Part shown: positions 17,016 to 27,091 of the stretch, in pieces
How positions within the stretch are numbered: position 1 is the stretch's first letter
Layout: every line of letters starts with the position of its first letter
Source of the DNA: Myxococcota bacterium
GTDB lineage: Bacteria; Myxococcota_A; UBA9160; UBA6930
Direction of reading: 5' to 3'
DNA length: 57,050 nt
Assembly (NCBI GenBank): GCA_028277885.1
Contig: JANQFK010000074.1
Span: 1-57,050 of the forward strand
Program-made: the position numbers and the translations under genes
The notes under the pieces: generated by a model
What the model was told of the DNA's origin: nothing
The model's input: only the letters and a program-made list of their open reading frames with translations
Database searches by the model: none

Positions 17016-18659
17016 CTAGGGCATCCAGAGCACCAGCAGGGGGCCCGCCAGGGTCGCCAGGACGCTGGCCACCGCGTAGGCGGCCGCGTAGGAGATGGCG
17101 GCCTCGTTGCTCTCCGAGGCGCGCCGCACCGCCTGGAGCGCGGCCGAAGAGGTGAGGCCCCCGCACAGGCTCCCCCAGGCGTCCACGGGCCGCAGTCGCA
17201 GGATCCGGCGCCCCACCAGCAGGGCCCCGAGCGCCGCGGCCAGGTTCACCCCGACCCCGGCCACGAAGGTCTGCCAGGCCGCCTGCTCGAGCACGCCCGC
17301 GACCTCGGCCCCGGCGCGCAGGCCGGTCTCGCCCACGAACAGCAGGATGCCGAGATCGCGCACCAGCTGGCGCGCCTCCCGGGGCACGTGGGTGCGCAGC
17401 GGACCGAGGCGCGGTCGCGCACCCAGCAGCAGGCCCACGGCCAGCAGTCCGCCCGCGGTCCCGAGCCCCAGCTCGAAGCCCTCGGGCCCGACGCGCAGCG
17501 AGCCGAGCATCAGGCCCAGCAGGATGCCCCCGGCGTAGACCGCGATGTCGGTCTCGTGGAGCGGTGGCTGGAAGCGGCCCAGGGTCCTCGCCAGGTCCCT
17601 CAGGTCGTCGCGCCGGCCCACGGCCGTCACCACGTCGCCGCCCACGAGCATCACCTCGGGGTCGGGCTCGAGGGCCAGGGTGCCGCGATCGATCTGGGTC
17701 ACCACGCAGTGGTGGCGCTGGATCAGGCGGAGCTCCGCGAGGGTGCGGCCCGCCGCCGTCGCGGCCCGCACCTCGATGCGCCGGGTCAGCAGCGCGCTCG
17801 AGTCGAGCTCGGTCACGGGAGCCTCGGGCCCGACGACGCGCGCGAACTCCTGCAGCTCGTCGACCCGGCCCGTCGCCATCACCCGGTCGCCCAGCTCGAG
17901 CACGGTCTCGCCGTCGGGGATCAGCACGGACTCGCCGGCGCGCACCCGGGAGATCACGCAGCCCGTGCGATGGGTGAGGTCGAGCTCGCGCAGCGGCCGG
18001 CCCGTCACCTCCTCGTTCTGGACGCGGAAGGCGCGGGTCACCTCCCGCGCGCGCGAGCCGGTCCAGCTCCGGCGCGCGGTGCGCGCGTGGAGCTCCTCGT
18101 CGCTGGCGGCGCCCCGGGCCAGGTCCTCGCCGAGGATGCGGGGCACCAGCTGGATCACCAGCACGAGGCCCGCCAGGCCGAAGGGGAAGGTGAGCGCGAA
18201 GGCGACGGACAGGCGCGCGGGGTCCGGCGCCACCTCCGACGCCGCCGCGTAGGTGGGCGCACTGGTGAGCGCGCCGGCCAGCACGCCGGCGCTGGTCGAG
18301 GCGTCGAGACCGAAGAGCAGGCCGAGCGCCAGCGCGGCCACCAGGGCCAGCCCGTTCACCACCACGGCCACGGCGACGAAGCCCGCGCCGCGGCGCTGGC
18401 GCACGCTCGCGAAGAAGTGGGGCGCGGCGTCGAAGCCCACCGAGTAGACGAAGAGCGCGAAGCCGAGGCTCCCGAGCCCGAGTCCGCCGACGTCGGGAGG
18501 GGCGGACAGGCCCAGGTGCCCCAGCGCGAGGGCGACGAAGAGCGTCGCCGCGGCCGGTCCCAGCTCCACGCCGCCCGCCGAGAGGCGCCCCAGGGACCAG
18601 CCCAGCGCGATCACCGCCATCAGCCCGGCCAGCGGAACACCGTTCACCCAGTCCAGCAT
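17016..18659 (-). CDS. AspT/YidE-type transporter with two RCK_C domains
   Basis: A 547-residue inner-membrane protein with the duplicated AspT/YidE/YbjL layout. An N-terminal set of about five hydrophobic helices (residues 5-180) is followed by two cytosolic TrkA-C (RCK_C) domains at about 200-370, then a second set of helices to the C-terminus. The conserved half-repeat motifs ALTSAPTYAAASE and CGGLTSSAALQAV are both visible. AspT-family proteins exchange aspartate/alanine or transport related acids, while YidE/YbjL remain poorly defined, so the substrate is unknown. The gene stands alone. The RCK_C domains suggest nucleotide or ligand gating. The chosen ATG at 18659 gives the usual family length; the longer frame upstream is a shadow of the divergent SRPBCC gene. 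Confidence 0.87.
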   Translation of the reverse strand: MLDWVNGVPLAGLMAVIALGWSLGRLSAGGVELGPAAATLFVALALGHLGLSAPPDVGGLGLGSLGFALFVYSVGFDAAPHFFASVRQRRGAGFVAVAVVVNGLALVAALALGLLFGLDASTSAGVLAGALTSAPTYAAASEVAPDPARLSVAFALTFPFGLAGLVLVIQLVPRILGEDLARGAASDEELHARTARRSWTGSRAREVTRAFRVQNEEVTGRPLRELDLTHRTGCVISRVRAGESVLIPDGETVLELGDRVMATGRVDELQEFARVVGPEAPVTELDSSALLTRRIEVRAATAAGRTLAELRLIQRHHCVVTQIDRGTLALEPDPEVMLVGGDVVTAVGRRDDLRDLARTLGRFQPPLHETDIAVYAGGILLGLMLGSLRVGPEGFELGLGTAGGLLAVGLLLGARPRLGPLRTHVPREARQLVRDLGILLFVGETGLRAGAEVAGVLEQAAWQTFVAGVGVNLAAALGALLVGRRILRLRPVDAWGSLCGGLTSSAALQAVRRASESNEAAISYAAAYAVASVLATLAGPLLVLWMP

Positions 18660-18745
18660 CGCGGGGCACGGTGGCCCCTCCCGCGGTCGGCAGCAAGAGC
18701 GGTCGCGCTCGCCGGGGCGGAGGGGACGCGTCAGAATGGCGCCCG

Positions 18746-18866
18746 ATGGACCGACGCCCGCGCTCCCACGCTGCCCTGCTCGCCGCCGCTCTCGCCGCCG
18801 CCAGCCCGGCCGGCGCCACCGAGCCCGACGCCGACGCCGAGCGACGCGAGCGGCGCCTCGGGCGAG
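18746..18866 (+). other. Signal-peptide reading frame, apparently frameshifted from SRPBCC gene
   Basis: From ATG 18746 the frame reads a convincing secretion signal (MDRRPRSHAALLAAALAAAS, then PAGATEPDADA). The SRPBCC body immediately downstream is in the +1 frame. A CAGAAT hexamer at 18732-18737 ends eight bases before this ATG, the same spacing as other likely leaderless starts in the window. The switch would fall in the repetitive stretch around 18825-18860. A one-base indel, either real or a sequencing/assembly error, would join the two parts. Confidence 0.5.
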
Positions 18867-19394
18867 GTGATCGTGCATACGCGCGTCGTCGAGTCGGGGA
18901 TCGCGGTGCTCGGGATCGGCGTCATCCCCGCGCCCCCGGAGTCGGTCTGGCCCGTGGTCCGCGAGTGCGGCGAGCTGGTCCGCTTCATGCCGCGCCTCGC
19001 GTCGAGCGTCGAGGTGGGGCGCGAGGGCGACGCCAGCGTCTGCCGCACCGTGGTCGACGTGCCCTTCCCCTTTCCGAACCTCACCTCGGACGTGCTGGCG
19101 GTGGAGAACGAGCTTCCGGGCGGCGGCTTCCGCAGCAGCTGGTCCCTCGTGACCGGGGACTTCGAGCAGAACCAGGGCGCCTGGACGGTGCTGCCCTGGC
19201 CCGAGCGCACGGAGCACAGCCTGCTGCTCCACCAGAACGAGGTGCGCCCGAAGACGATCCTGCCCGACTTCATCCTGCGCCGGCTGCACGGCGAGATGCT
19301 GCGCGACGCCTTCGGCGGCGTGCGCCGTCGCGTGGAGGAGCGCCGCAACGCCGAGCTGGCCGGTGAGCCCTCGGCGGTCGACGCCGGCCCCTGA
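18867..19394 (+). CDS. SRPBCC/START-like lipid-binding protein (N-terminus disrupted)
   Basis: In-frame part of 175 residues from a GTG at 18867 to the stop. The sequence fits the START/polyketide-cyclase-like SRPBCC fold. An opening strand pair (VIVHTRVVESGIAVLGIGVI) leads into PESVWPVVRECGELVRFMPR, the typical helix-grip start. VDVPFPFPNLTSDVLAVENE, a WSLVTGDFEQNQGAWTVLPW strand and a long C-terminal helix follow. Proteins of this type bind hydrophobic ligands, often in the periplasm. A clean signal peptide is encoded just upstream but in another frame, so this is either a frame-disrupted gene or one carrying a sequence error. Convergent with the lytic transglycosylase, 13 bases away. Confidence 0.72.
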   Translation: MIVHTRVVESGIAVLGIGVIPAPPESVWPVVRECGELVRFMPRLASSVEVGREGDASVCRTVVDVPFPFPNLTSDVLAVENELPGGGFRSSWSLVTGDFEQNQGAWTVLPWPERTEHSLLLHQNEVRPKTILPDFILRRLHGEMLRDAFGGVRRRVEERRNAELAGEPSAVDAGP

Positions 19395-19407
19395 GGCCCG
19401 GCGCCCC

Positions 19408-20010
19408 CTAGCGGGCCAGCGCCGCGGCGCAGCTCGCCTGCTGCTCGGCGTAGCGGGTCGCCCGCGCCTCCACCTGGCGCGCCACGTCGAGGAGCCAGGG
19501 CTTCGCCCGGTGGCTGCCGCGGCGGAAGCCCGTCGGCCCCTCGTGGTAGGCGAGGTAGAGCCGGTAGGCGTCGCCCTTGCCGATCCCCGCGGAGCGGTGG
19601 GCCACGTCGCCGTACCAGCCGATGAAGTCCGCGACGTCCTCGAACCGGTCGCGACGGGCGAAGCGCCTGCCCGTGGCGCGTCGGTAGTCGCCCCAGGTCC
19701 CGTCCTTCACCTGGCCGTACCCGTAGGCGGAGGAGAGCCGCGTGGTGGGCAGGATGCCGAGCAGCCGCCGGCGGGGCGGCCGGGCCTTGGCCCGGAAACG
19801 CGACTCCTGGTGGACGAAGGCGAGCTGGATCGACTCGGCCACGCCCCAGCGCTCGGCGGCGCGGCGCGAGGCGGGGTACCAGCCGCGCTTCTCCGAGAAG
19901 ATGGCGCACAGGTCGTCGATGTCCCCGGGCGGCCCGCTCGCACAGGCGATCGCAAGGGCGATCGCGCAGGGGGCGGCCACCGCGAGCCCGGGCGCGAGCG
20001 CGCGCGGCAT
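19408..20010 (-). CDS. Lytic transglycosylase (SLT domain), putative lipoprotein
   Basis: A 200-residue exported protein of the SLT/goose-lysozyme-like fold. An N-terminal hydrophobic segment ends in ALAIACASG (possible lipobox). The catalytic region FVHQESRFRAKA carries the expected glutamate, and the SAYGYGQVKDGTWGDYRRATG block corresponds to the conserved GLMQ/P-type motif II. YLAYHEGPTGF and a terminal helix follow. Such enzymes cleave the glycosidic bond of peptidoglycan with formation of 1,6-anhydro-muropeptides in the periplasm. The ATG at 20010 has a good Shine-Dalgarno (CAGGAGA). The gene is divergent from sixA with 94 bases between. Confidence 0.88.
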   Translation of the reverse strand: MPRALAPGLAVAAPCAIALAIACASGPPGDIDDLCAIFSEKRGWYPASRRAAERWGVAESIQLAFVHQESRFRAKARPPRRRLLGILPTTRLSSAYGYGQVKDGTWGDYRRATGRRFARRDRFEDVADFIGWYGDVAHRSAGIGKGDAYRLYLAYHEGPTGFRRGSHRAKPWLLDVARQVEARATRYAEQQASCAAALAR

Positions 20011-20049
20011 GCGGTCTCCTGCGGGGGGCGTCGCGGACAGGATGACGGT

Positions 20050-20055
20050 TATCCT
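20050..20055 (+). promoter_or_regulatory. Putative -10 box for sixA
   Basis: TATCCT lies 49 bases before the sixA ATG, in the 94-base divergent region with the lytic transglycosylase gene. It is identical to the hexamer upstream of hslO. No -35 is evident. Confidence 0.35.
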
Positions 20056-20104
20056 CGCGCGGCGCCGCACCCGGACGAGGCGGAGGAGACACCCGGAGGC
20101 ATCC

Positions 20105-20605
20105 ATGGAGACGCTGCTCCTGCTGCGCCACGCCAAGGCGGGCGACAAGGACGCGGCCAGCGACCACGACCGCCCGCTCACCGACGCCGGGCTCGGCGCC
20201 GCGCGCCGCCTGGGCGAGTGGCTGCGGGAGCGCTGCCTCCGGCCCGACCACGTGCTGTGCTCGAGCTCGCGACGCACCCGGGAGACCCTCGAGGCCCTCG
20301 GGCTCTCCGAGGGCGCGGCCGAGCTCGAGCGCGACCTCTACCTCGCCTCGGCGGGCGCGCTCCTCGACCGGCTCGGCGAGGTGCCGGACGACCGTCGGAC
20401 CGTGCTGCTGGTGGGCCACAACCCGGGCATCGCCGACCTGGCCGAGTGGCTCACCGGGGAGGGCGACGAGCGGGCGCGCAAGCGGCTGCGCAAGGGCTTC
20501 CCGCCCGCCGCGCTCGCCCAGCTCGCCATCGGCGGCGCACCCCGGCCGGCCGCGGGCCGACTCGACGCGCTGGTGAAGCCGAAGGATCTGGACCCGGAGC
20601 GCTAG
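20105..20605 (+). CDS. sixA: Phosphohistidine phosphatase SixA
   Basis: A 166-residue histidine phosphatase. The catalytic RHG-type motif is LLLLRHAKAGDKD at the N-terminus (R8, H9), and the second histidine lies in VLLVGHNPGIADLAEWL. Length and layout match SixA, which removes phosphate from histidine of HPt domains and, in E. coli, from the NPr protein of the nitrogen PTS. The ATG is preceded by CGGAGG. The gene is monocistronic and ends 53 bases before the convergent M48 protease. A hybrid histidine kinase lies 26 kb away, but no HPt protein is visible to link them. Confidence 0.92.
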   Translation: METLLLLRHAKAGDKDAASDHDRPLTDAGLGAARRLGEWLRERCLRPDHVLCSSSRRTRETLEALGLSEGAAELERDLYLASAGALLDRLGEVPDDRRTVLLVGHNPGIADLAEWLTGEGDERARKRLRKGFPPAALAQLAIGGAPRPAAGRLDALVKPKDLDPER

Positions 20606-20610
20606 CCTCG

Positions 20611-20640
20611 CGGCCGGTCGCGGCCGGTCGCGGCCGGTCG
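20611..20640. repeat. Three tandem copies of a decamer
   Basis: CGGCCGGTCG is repeated exactly three times head to tail and followed by a diverged partial copy (CGGCGGGTGG), filling the short gap between the convergent sixA and M48 genes. The unit is partly self-complementary (CGGCCG), so transcripts in either direction could fold. Likely slippage product; copy number could vary between strains. Confidence 0.85.
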
Positions 20641-20657
20641 CGGCGGGTGGAGGCCGA

Positions 20658-22142
20658 TCAGGGCCGGTAGGGCACCTCCACCGCGACCTTCACCGGCGTC
20701 CCCGAGGCGAGGGTCGCGCCGGCGTCGAGGCCGTTGGCGACGGCGGTCTGCTCGAGGCTCCAGCGGTTGCCCGTGCGTCGCGAGAGCGCCGCCAGGGACT
20801 CGCCACGGCGCGCGGTGACGACGCGCAGGCGCTGCTCGGTCATCGCGGCGCGCTCCGAGCGCGTGAGCGGCCGGAAGCTGCGCGCCGTGGTGAGGAAGCG
20901 CTGCAGGTTGGCGCGGGAGCCCCGGGCCGTGACGCCGGTGAGCCGGAAGGTGGCCGCGGGGTGGGCGATCCAGGTGAGGTCGAGCTCGGCGGAGCCGCCC
21001 TGGACCTGGGCGACCGCGGCCGCCCGGTAGGCGCGCCAGCCCCCCACCTGGCCCGCCCGCCCGTCGGTGAGCATCAGGCGGTTCTGCTGGGCGAAGGCCC
21101 GCGCCGCCTCGCCGGGATCTCCGCTCGGCCCCTGGAGCTCCAGCACGATCTGGCCGTCGCCCTGGGGCGAGACCGCGCCCACGGCCTGGGGCGTGTTGCG
21201 GGTCTGCCAGCCCGGCGGGAACTCGAGCGCGAAGTCGAGGCCCGGGTGCAGGAACAGGCCGTCGCGGAACACGCCCTGGGCCGGGTCCGGACCGACCAGG
21301 AGCCCTGCGAGGCGCGAGAGGAAGTCGGCCCGGGAGCGCGCGATGGGGCGGGCGGGCGCGGTGGCGAGGCCCGACGCCCGCTCCCGGGTGGTGGCGACCC
21401 GCTCGGCCGTGAGCGGGTGGGAGTCCAGGAAGGTGGGCCTTCGCGTGGCTCCCGTGCGCAGCACGGACTCGCGCTCCAGGGTGTGGAGGAAGCGCGCCAT
21501 GCCGTCGGGGTCCCAGCCCGTTGCGGCGGCCAGGCGCTGCCCCACGTCGTCGGCCTGGCGCTCCTGGTCGCGACCGTAGGAGGCGATGTAGCCCTGGCCG
21601 GCCACCTGGCCGAGCTGGGCGACGCTCTGGGCGGCCTCGCCACCCGCGGCGGCCCCGGCCAGGATCGTCCCGAGGGCGGTCAGGATCCCCACCCCGGTGG
21701 CGCGGGTCTGGCGCTGGTCGGCGTGGCGCGCCGCGACGTGACCGATCTCGTGGCCGAGCACGTTGGCGAGCTCGGCCTCGCTGTTCGAGATGGCGAGCAG
21801 ACCGCGGGAGACGTAGATCCAGCCGCCGGGCAGCGCGAAGGCGTTGGGCTCCTCCATGTCGGCGACGTTGAAGTGGTACTCGACGTCGGTGCGCGGCGAG
21901 CGGGCGGCGAGCCGCTGGCCGAGGGCGTCCACGTAGGCGACCAGCGCCGGGTCGGCGACCAGCCCGATCTCGGCCTCGACCTGGGCGGCCGCCTGCTCGC
22001 CCAGGGCCTTCTCCTGGGCGGGCGACATGGTGCTCCACTCGCGCTTCCCGGTGACGGGGTTGACCACGGTGGCGCAGCCCGACGCCACCCCGGCGAAGAG
22101 CAGCAGGCCGATGGCGGTGAGCTTGCGAAGCCGGGCTTGCAT
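20658..22142 (-). CDS. M48 family metalloprotease lipoprotein (BepA-like) with C-terminal LysM-like tail
   Basis: A 494-residue exported zinc protease. The signal ends in a lipobox (LFAGVASGC). The catalytic H131-E-I-G-H135 is followed by the third zinc ligand region ERQADDVGQRLAA and the SHPLTAERVATTRE motif typical of periplasmic BepA/YfgC and YcaL-type proteases. The C-terminal part (about 300-494) has no TPR repeats as in BepA. It ends with a LysM-like segment (VVTARRGESLAALSRRTGN), which may anchor it to peptidoglycan. Likely role: outer-membrane protein quality control. A Shine-Dalgarno (GGGGAGG) precedes the ATG at 22142. Divergent from the HEGGH lipoprotein gene. Confidence 0.88.
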   Translation of the reverse strand: MQARLRKLTAIGLLLFAGVASGCATVVNPVTGKREWSTMSPAQEKALGEQAAAQVEAEIGLVADPALVAYVDALGQRLAARSPRTDVEYHFNVADMEEPNAFALPGGWIYVSRGLLAISNSEAELANVLGHEIGHVAARHADQRQTRATGVGILTALGTILAGAAAGGEAAQSVAQLGQVAGQGYIASYGRDQERQADDVGQRLAAATGWDPDGMARFLHTLERESVLRTGATRRPTFLDSHPLTAERVATTRERASGLATAPARPIARSRADFLSRLAGLLVGPDPAQGVFRDGLFLHPGLDFALEFPPGWQTRNTPQAVGAVSPQGDGQIVLELQGPSGDPGEAARAFAQQNRLMLTDGRAGQVGGWRAYRAAAVAQVQGGSAELDLTWIAHPAATFRLTGVTARGSRANLQRFLTTARSFRPLTRSERAAMTEQRLRVVTARRGESLAALSRRTGNRWSLEQTAVANGLDAGATLASGTPVKVAVEVPYRP

Positions 22143-22241
22143 GAAGACCTCCCCGAGGGACGCGGAACGTAGCAACAGACGTCCGGACGCGGCCTGGAAT
22201 TCGCCGGTGAATCGAGCCGGCATCCCTTCGTCCAAGGCTGC

Positions 22242-23207
22242 GTGAGTCGGGTCCCTGCGCTGCCGATCACCCTCGCGCTCGCCCTCGTCCTCGGGGGATG
22301 CGCGTCGGGGCCCTACGTCTACGGGGAGGGGCTCGAGGGCCCCCACACCCTGCTCCTGCGCGAGGGAGAGCCCCAGGTCGAGCGCGGGCGTCCCCACGCC
22401 GTCGTGGACGGCCTCGGCCACTACCTCTTCTCGCTCCCCACCAAGCTCCTGCTCCTCGACTGGAAGGTGGACAACCACGACGTCTCCCCCGAGACCGAGG
22501 CGGCGATCCGGCAGTACCTCGCCGACAACGAGCTCGACAACGTGAAGGTGCGCATCAACCAGTACGCGCCCGGGGACGAGTGGCGCCGGCTGGTCGCGAA
22601 CCGCGACGTCTCGGGCCTGTGGCGCTACACGATCGGGAGCCTGAGCGTCGCCCTCTACACCGTGCTGCCCCAGCGCCTGTTCGGCGGCGACAACTACAAC
22701 CCGTTCACGAACACGATCCACCTGTACTCGGATCGGCGCGCCATCGCGCTCCACGAGGGCGGCCACGCCAAGGACTTCGCGGGCAGGTCGCGCTTCGGCA
22801 AGGGGCTCTACGCGGGCATGCGGCTGCTGCCGCTGCTGCCGCTGGTCCAGGAGGCGGCGGCGACGGGCGACGCACTGGCCTACGAGCGCGAGCAGGGCGG
22901 CTCCGAGGACGAGAAGCGCGCCTACCGCACCCTCTACCCCGCCTACGGGACCTACGTGGGCGGCGAGGCGGTGCGCTGGGTGACCACCGGCAGCGCCGGG
23001 GTGTTCTACGCCATCCAGTACGGGCCGGTGATCCCGGGCCACCTGGTGGGCTGGGCGCGCTCGCTCCTCGTGGACGACCGCGACCGACCGGACCCGGTAC
23101 GGGATGCGGTACCCGACGCGCTCGAGTCCCTCGGGTCGGAGCCCCTCGGGTCGGTGTCGGCGGGCCCCGACGCGTCAGCGCTCGATCTCGACTCCGTCGG
23201 CGAGTAG
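22242..23207 (+). CDS. Lipoprotein with HEGGH metalloprotease-like motif, unknown family
   Basis: A 321-residue protein beginning with a classic lipoprotein signal (ITLALALVLGGCAS, cysteine at 20). At residues 171-175 there is HEGGH within IALHEGGHAKDFAGR, which has the HExxH zinc-binding spacing. EAAATGDALAYEREQ some 35 residues later could supply a third ligand, the spacing seen in minimal gluzincins. A hydrophobic stretch separates the two. I cannot place it in a named peptidase family. It is divergent from an M48 protease gene (99 bases between), so a joint role in envelope protein turnover is possible. Its last 33 bases overlap the end of the convergent MORN-like gene. The start is GTG with no strong Shine-Dalgarno. 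Confidence 0.75.
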   Translation: MSRVPALPITLALALVLGGCASGPYVYGEGLEGPHTLLLREGEPQVERGRPHAVVDGLGHYLFSLPTKLLLLDWKVDNHDVSPETEAAIRQYLADNELDNVKVRINQYAPGDEWRRLVANRDVSGLWRYTIGSLSVALYTVLPQRLFGGDNYNPFTNTIHLYSDRRAIALHEGGHAKDFAGRSRFGKGLYAGMRLLPLLPLVQEAAATGDALAYEREQGGSEDEKRAYRTLYPAYGTYVGGEAVRWVTTGSAGVFYAIQYGPVIPGHLVGWARSLLVDDRDRPDPVRDAVPDALESLGSEPLGSVSAGPDASALDLDSVGE

Positions 23208-23951
23208 GCTCGTCTCCGCGCCCTCCTCGGGCCACACCGTGATCCCGTTCTCGGTGGCCTCGACGCGGATGCGCGCCGGCGAGCCGCCGCGCGTGCGCAC
23301 CTCGAAGCTCGCGCCGGGCGGCATGGCCCAGGCCTGGGTCGAGGGCTCCACGGTGAAGACCAGGTCCGTGGCCCGGCCGTTCTCGATCTGGAGCGTCACC
23401 TCCGCCCCGGTCGCGCCGCCCTCCTCCGCGTCCGGGGAAGCGATCTCGATCACCTCGCTGGCGCGGTCGCCGTAGTCGTAGCGGCGGATCACGGTGCCGT
23501 CCTCGCGCCAGAAGGTCCAGACGCCGGAGCGGCGACCGTTGTGGTACTCGCCCTCGGACTGGGGCTGGCCGCTCGACCAGTGGAGCGTCCAGCGCCCGTG
23601 GCGCACGCCGTCGTAGTAGCGGCCCCGCTCCACGACGGTGCCGCCCTGGCGCTTCTCCCAGGGGCCGTGCTGGATGCGGTCGCCGCCCGGACCCTCGCGC
23701 TCGCACCAGCGCATCACCGTGGCCGTGGCCGGCAGCGAGAGCTCCCGGGGCGCGGTGCCCTCGGGGCAGTCGGAGAAGTCCGCGGCGTCGTCCCGGGAGG
23801 CGCTGGCGCGGCGCTCCTCCGCGGCGCTCGGCTGGGCGACGCGGGGCGCCTCCCCGGTCCGCTCGCGCTCCGTGCAGGCCGTCGCGCCCAGCATCGCGAG
23901 GATCGCCAGGCCTCCGACGGCTGCCGCGGCGCTCGTTCTCGCTGCCGACAT
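23175..23951 (-). CDS. MORN-like repeat lipoprotein
   Basis: A 258-residue exported lipoprotein (signal ending LGATAC). Between about residues 80 and 150 it carries three MORN/antitoxin-like hairpin repeats: [34 protein letters not shown] and [19 protein letters not shown]. Such repeats are common in bacterial surface or toxin-antitoxin-associated proteins, but no toxin gene is adjacent. The C-terminal 80 residues look like an immunoglobulin-type beta domain. The ATG is preceded by GGGAGGGG. The 3' end overlaps the convergent HEGGH lipoprotein gene by 33 bases, so the last codons of both are read from the same DNA. Downstream of, and probably co-transcribed with, the OsmC fusion gene (13 bases). 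Confidence 0.75.
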   Translation of the reverse strand: MSAARTSAAAAVGGLAILAMLGATACTERERTGEAPRVAQPSAAEERRASASRDDAADFSDCPEGTAPRELSLPATATVMRWCEREGPGGDRIQHGPWEKRQGGTVVERGRYYDGVRHGRWTLHWSSGQPQSEGEYHNGRRSGVWTFWREDGTVIRRYDYGDRASEVIEIASPDAEEGGATGAEVTLQIENGRATDLVFTVEPSTQAWAMPPGASFEVRTRGGSPARIRVEATENGITVWPEEGAETSLLADGVEIER

Positions 23952-23964
23952 GGTCCCCTCCCGC

Positions 23965-25242
23965 TCAGCTCGCCCCGCCGCCCGGCTCGGCCCGCTCGAG
24001 CTCGGTCTCGATCCGCACCTCGCCGTGCAGCGTGCGGTGGACCGGACAGCGGTCGGCGATCTCCGCCAGGCGCTGGCGCTGGGCCGCATCGAGATCGCCC
24101 TCGAGTCGGATGCTGCGCTCGATGCGATCGATCTTCCCCACCCGGGTCTCGCACTCCTCGCAGTCCTTCGCGTGGATCTTCTCGTGGCGCAGCCGTACCG
24201 TCACCCGCTCGAGGGGCAGCTTCTTGCGGTCGGCGTACATGCGCAGGGTCATCGACGTGCAGGCGCCGAGGGAGGCGAGGAGCAGGCCGTAGGGGGTCGG
24301 GCCGCCGTCCTCCCCGCCCACCGAGGGCGGCTCGTCGGCGGTCATCCGGTGCGGGCCGGCGAGCACGTGCTGGCCGAAGCGACCGGCGCCGCTCTCGCGC
24401 ACCACCACCTCGCCCTGGTCGGCGGCCAGCTCCTCGGGCCGCGGGGGCGCCTTGGCGTCCGGGAGGAACCGACTCGCCCAGCCCGAGATCAGCTCCGCCA
24501 CCCAGGCGGCGTCGGCGGGCCGGGTCAGCAGGTGGTCGGCGCGGTCGAGGGAGACGAAGCTCTTCGGGTGGCGCGCCGCCAGGAAGATGCGGCTCGCGTT
24601 CTCGATCCCCACCACCGCATCGATGGGCGAGTGCAGTACCAGCAGCGCCTTCTTCAGGTTGCGCAGCCGCGACTCCGGCTCCTGGCCCTCGAGGTCCTCC
24701 AGGAAGGAGCGCCGGATGCGGAAGCGGCGCCCGGCGAGGTCGACCTCGGCCTCGCCGCGGCTCTCGATCTCCGCGGTGCGATCGCCGAGCAGCCCGCGCA
24801 CGTGGGCCGGGTCCGCCGGAGCGCCGATCACGGCCACCGCCGTGGCGTCGGGGATGCGCTCGGCGGCGGCCAGCACCGCCGCTCCGCCGAGGCTGTGACC
24901 GACCAGCAGGCTCGGCGGCCCGAAGCGCTCGCGCAGGTGGTCGGCGGCGCGCACCAGGTCGTCGACGTTCGAGGAGAAGTGGGTGTTGGCGAAGTCGCCC
25001 GCGCTGCCGCCCAGGCCGGTGAAGTCGAAGCGCAGCACCGCGATGCCGCGCTCGGCCAGGCCGCGGCTCACGCGCGCCGAGGCCACGAAGTCCTTCGAGC
25101 AGGTGAAGCAGTGGGCGAAGAGCGCGTAGCCCCGCGGCGGTCCCAGGGGCCGGTCGATGCGCGCCGCCAGGCGGTCGCCGCCGGCGCCCGTGAACTCGGT
25201 GGACTCGGTGTGGGACGCTGTCTGGGTCGCCGCTCGGGCCAA
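23965..25242 (-). CDS. Bifunctional alpha/beta hydrolase-OsmC fusion
   Basis: A two-domain cytosolic protein of 425 residues. Residues about 15-255 form an alpha/beta hydrolase with [11 protein letters not shown], the nucleophile elbow [27 protein letters not shown] and the ADHLL histidine. Residues about 275-425 form an OsmC/Ohr-like domain with the two peroxidatic cysteines in [17 protein letters not shown] and [10 protein letters not shown]. This fusion is a known family, thought to act against organic peroxides or related electrophiles. I choose the TTG at 25242 because GGAGG lies five bases upstream. The longer GTG start at 25293 has no Shine-Dalgarno and adds residues not expected from family members I recall. 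Confidence 0.88.
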   Translation of the reverse strand: MARAATQTASHTESTEFTGAGGDRLAARIDRPLGPPRGYALFAHCFTCSKDFVASARVSRGLAERGIAVLRFDFTGLGGSAGDFANTHFSSNVDDLVRAADHLRERFGPPSLLVGHSLGGAAVLAAAERIPDATAVAVIGAPADPAHVRGLLGDRTAEIESRGEAEVDLAGRRFRIRRSFLEDLEGQEPESRLRNLKKALLVLHSPIDAVVGIENASRIFLAARHPKSFVSLDRADHLLTRPADAAWVAELISGWASRFLPDAKAPPRPEELAADQGEVVVRESGAGRFGQHVLAGPHRMTADEPPSVGGEDGGPTPYGLLLASLGACTSMTLRMYADRKKLPLERVTVRLRHEKIHAKDCEECETRVGKIDRIERSIRLEGDLDAAQRQRLAEIADRCPVHRTLHGEVRIETELERAEPGGGAS

Positions 25243-25361
25243 GGACGCCTCCGGAACGCTGCGATCGTCGCACAGCTCGCGTCGGCGCTCCACGCGGCGC
25301 CCGCGTGCTACCGTCGGTACACCGCGGAGCGCGAGAGCGCGCCGGAGCGAAGAGGAGCCCC

Positions 25362-27077
<1,716 letters not shown>

Positions 27078-27091
27078 GCGCCGCGCGGCCG

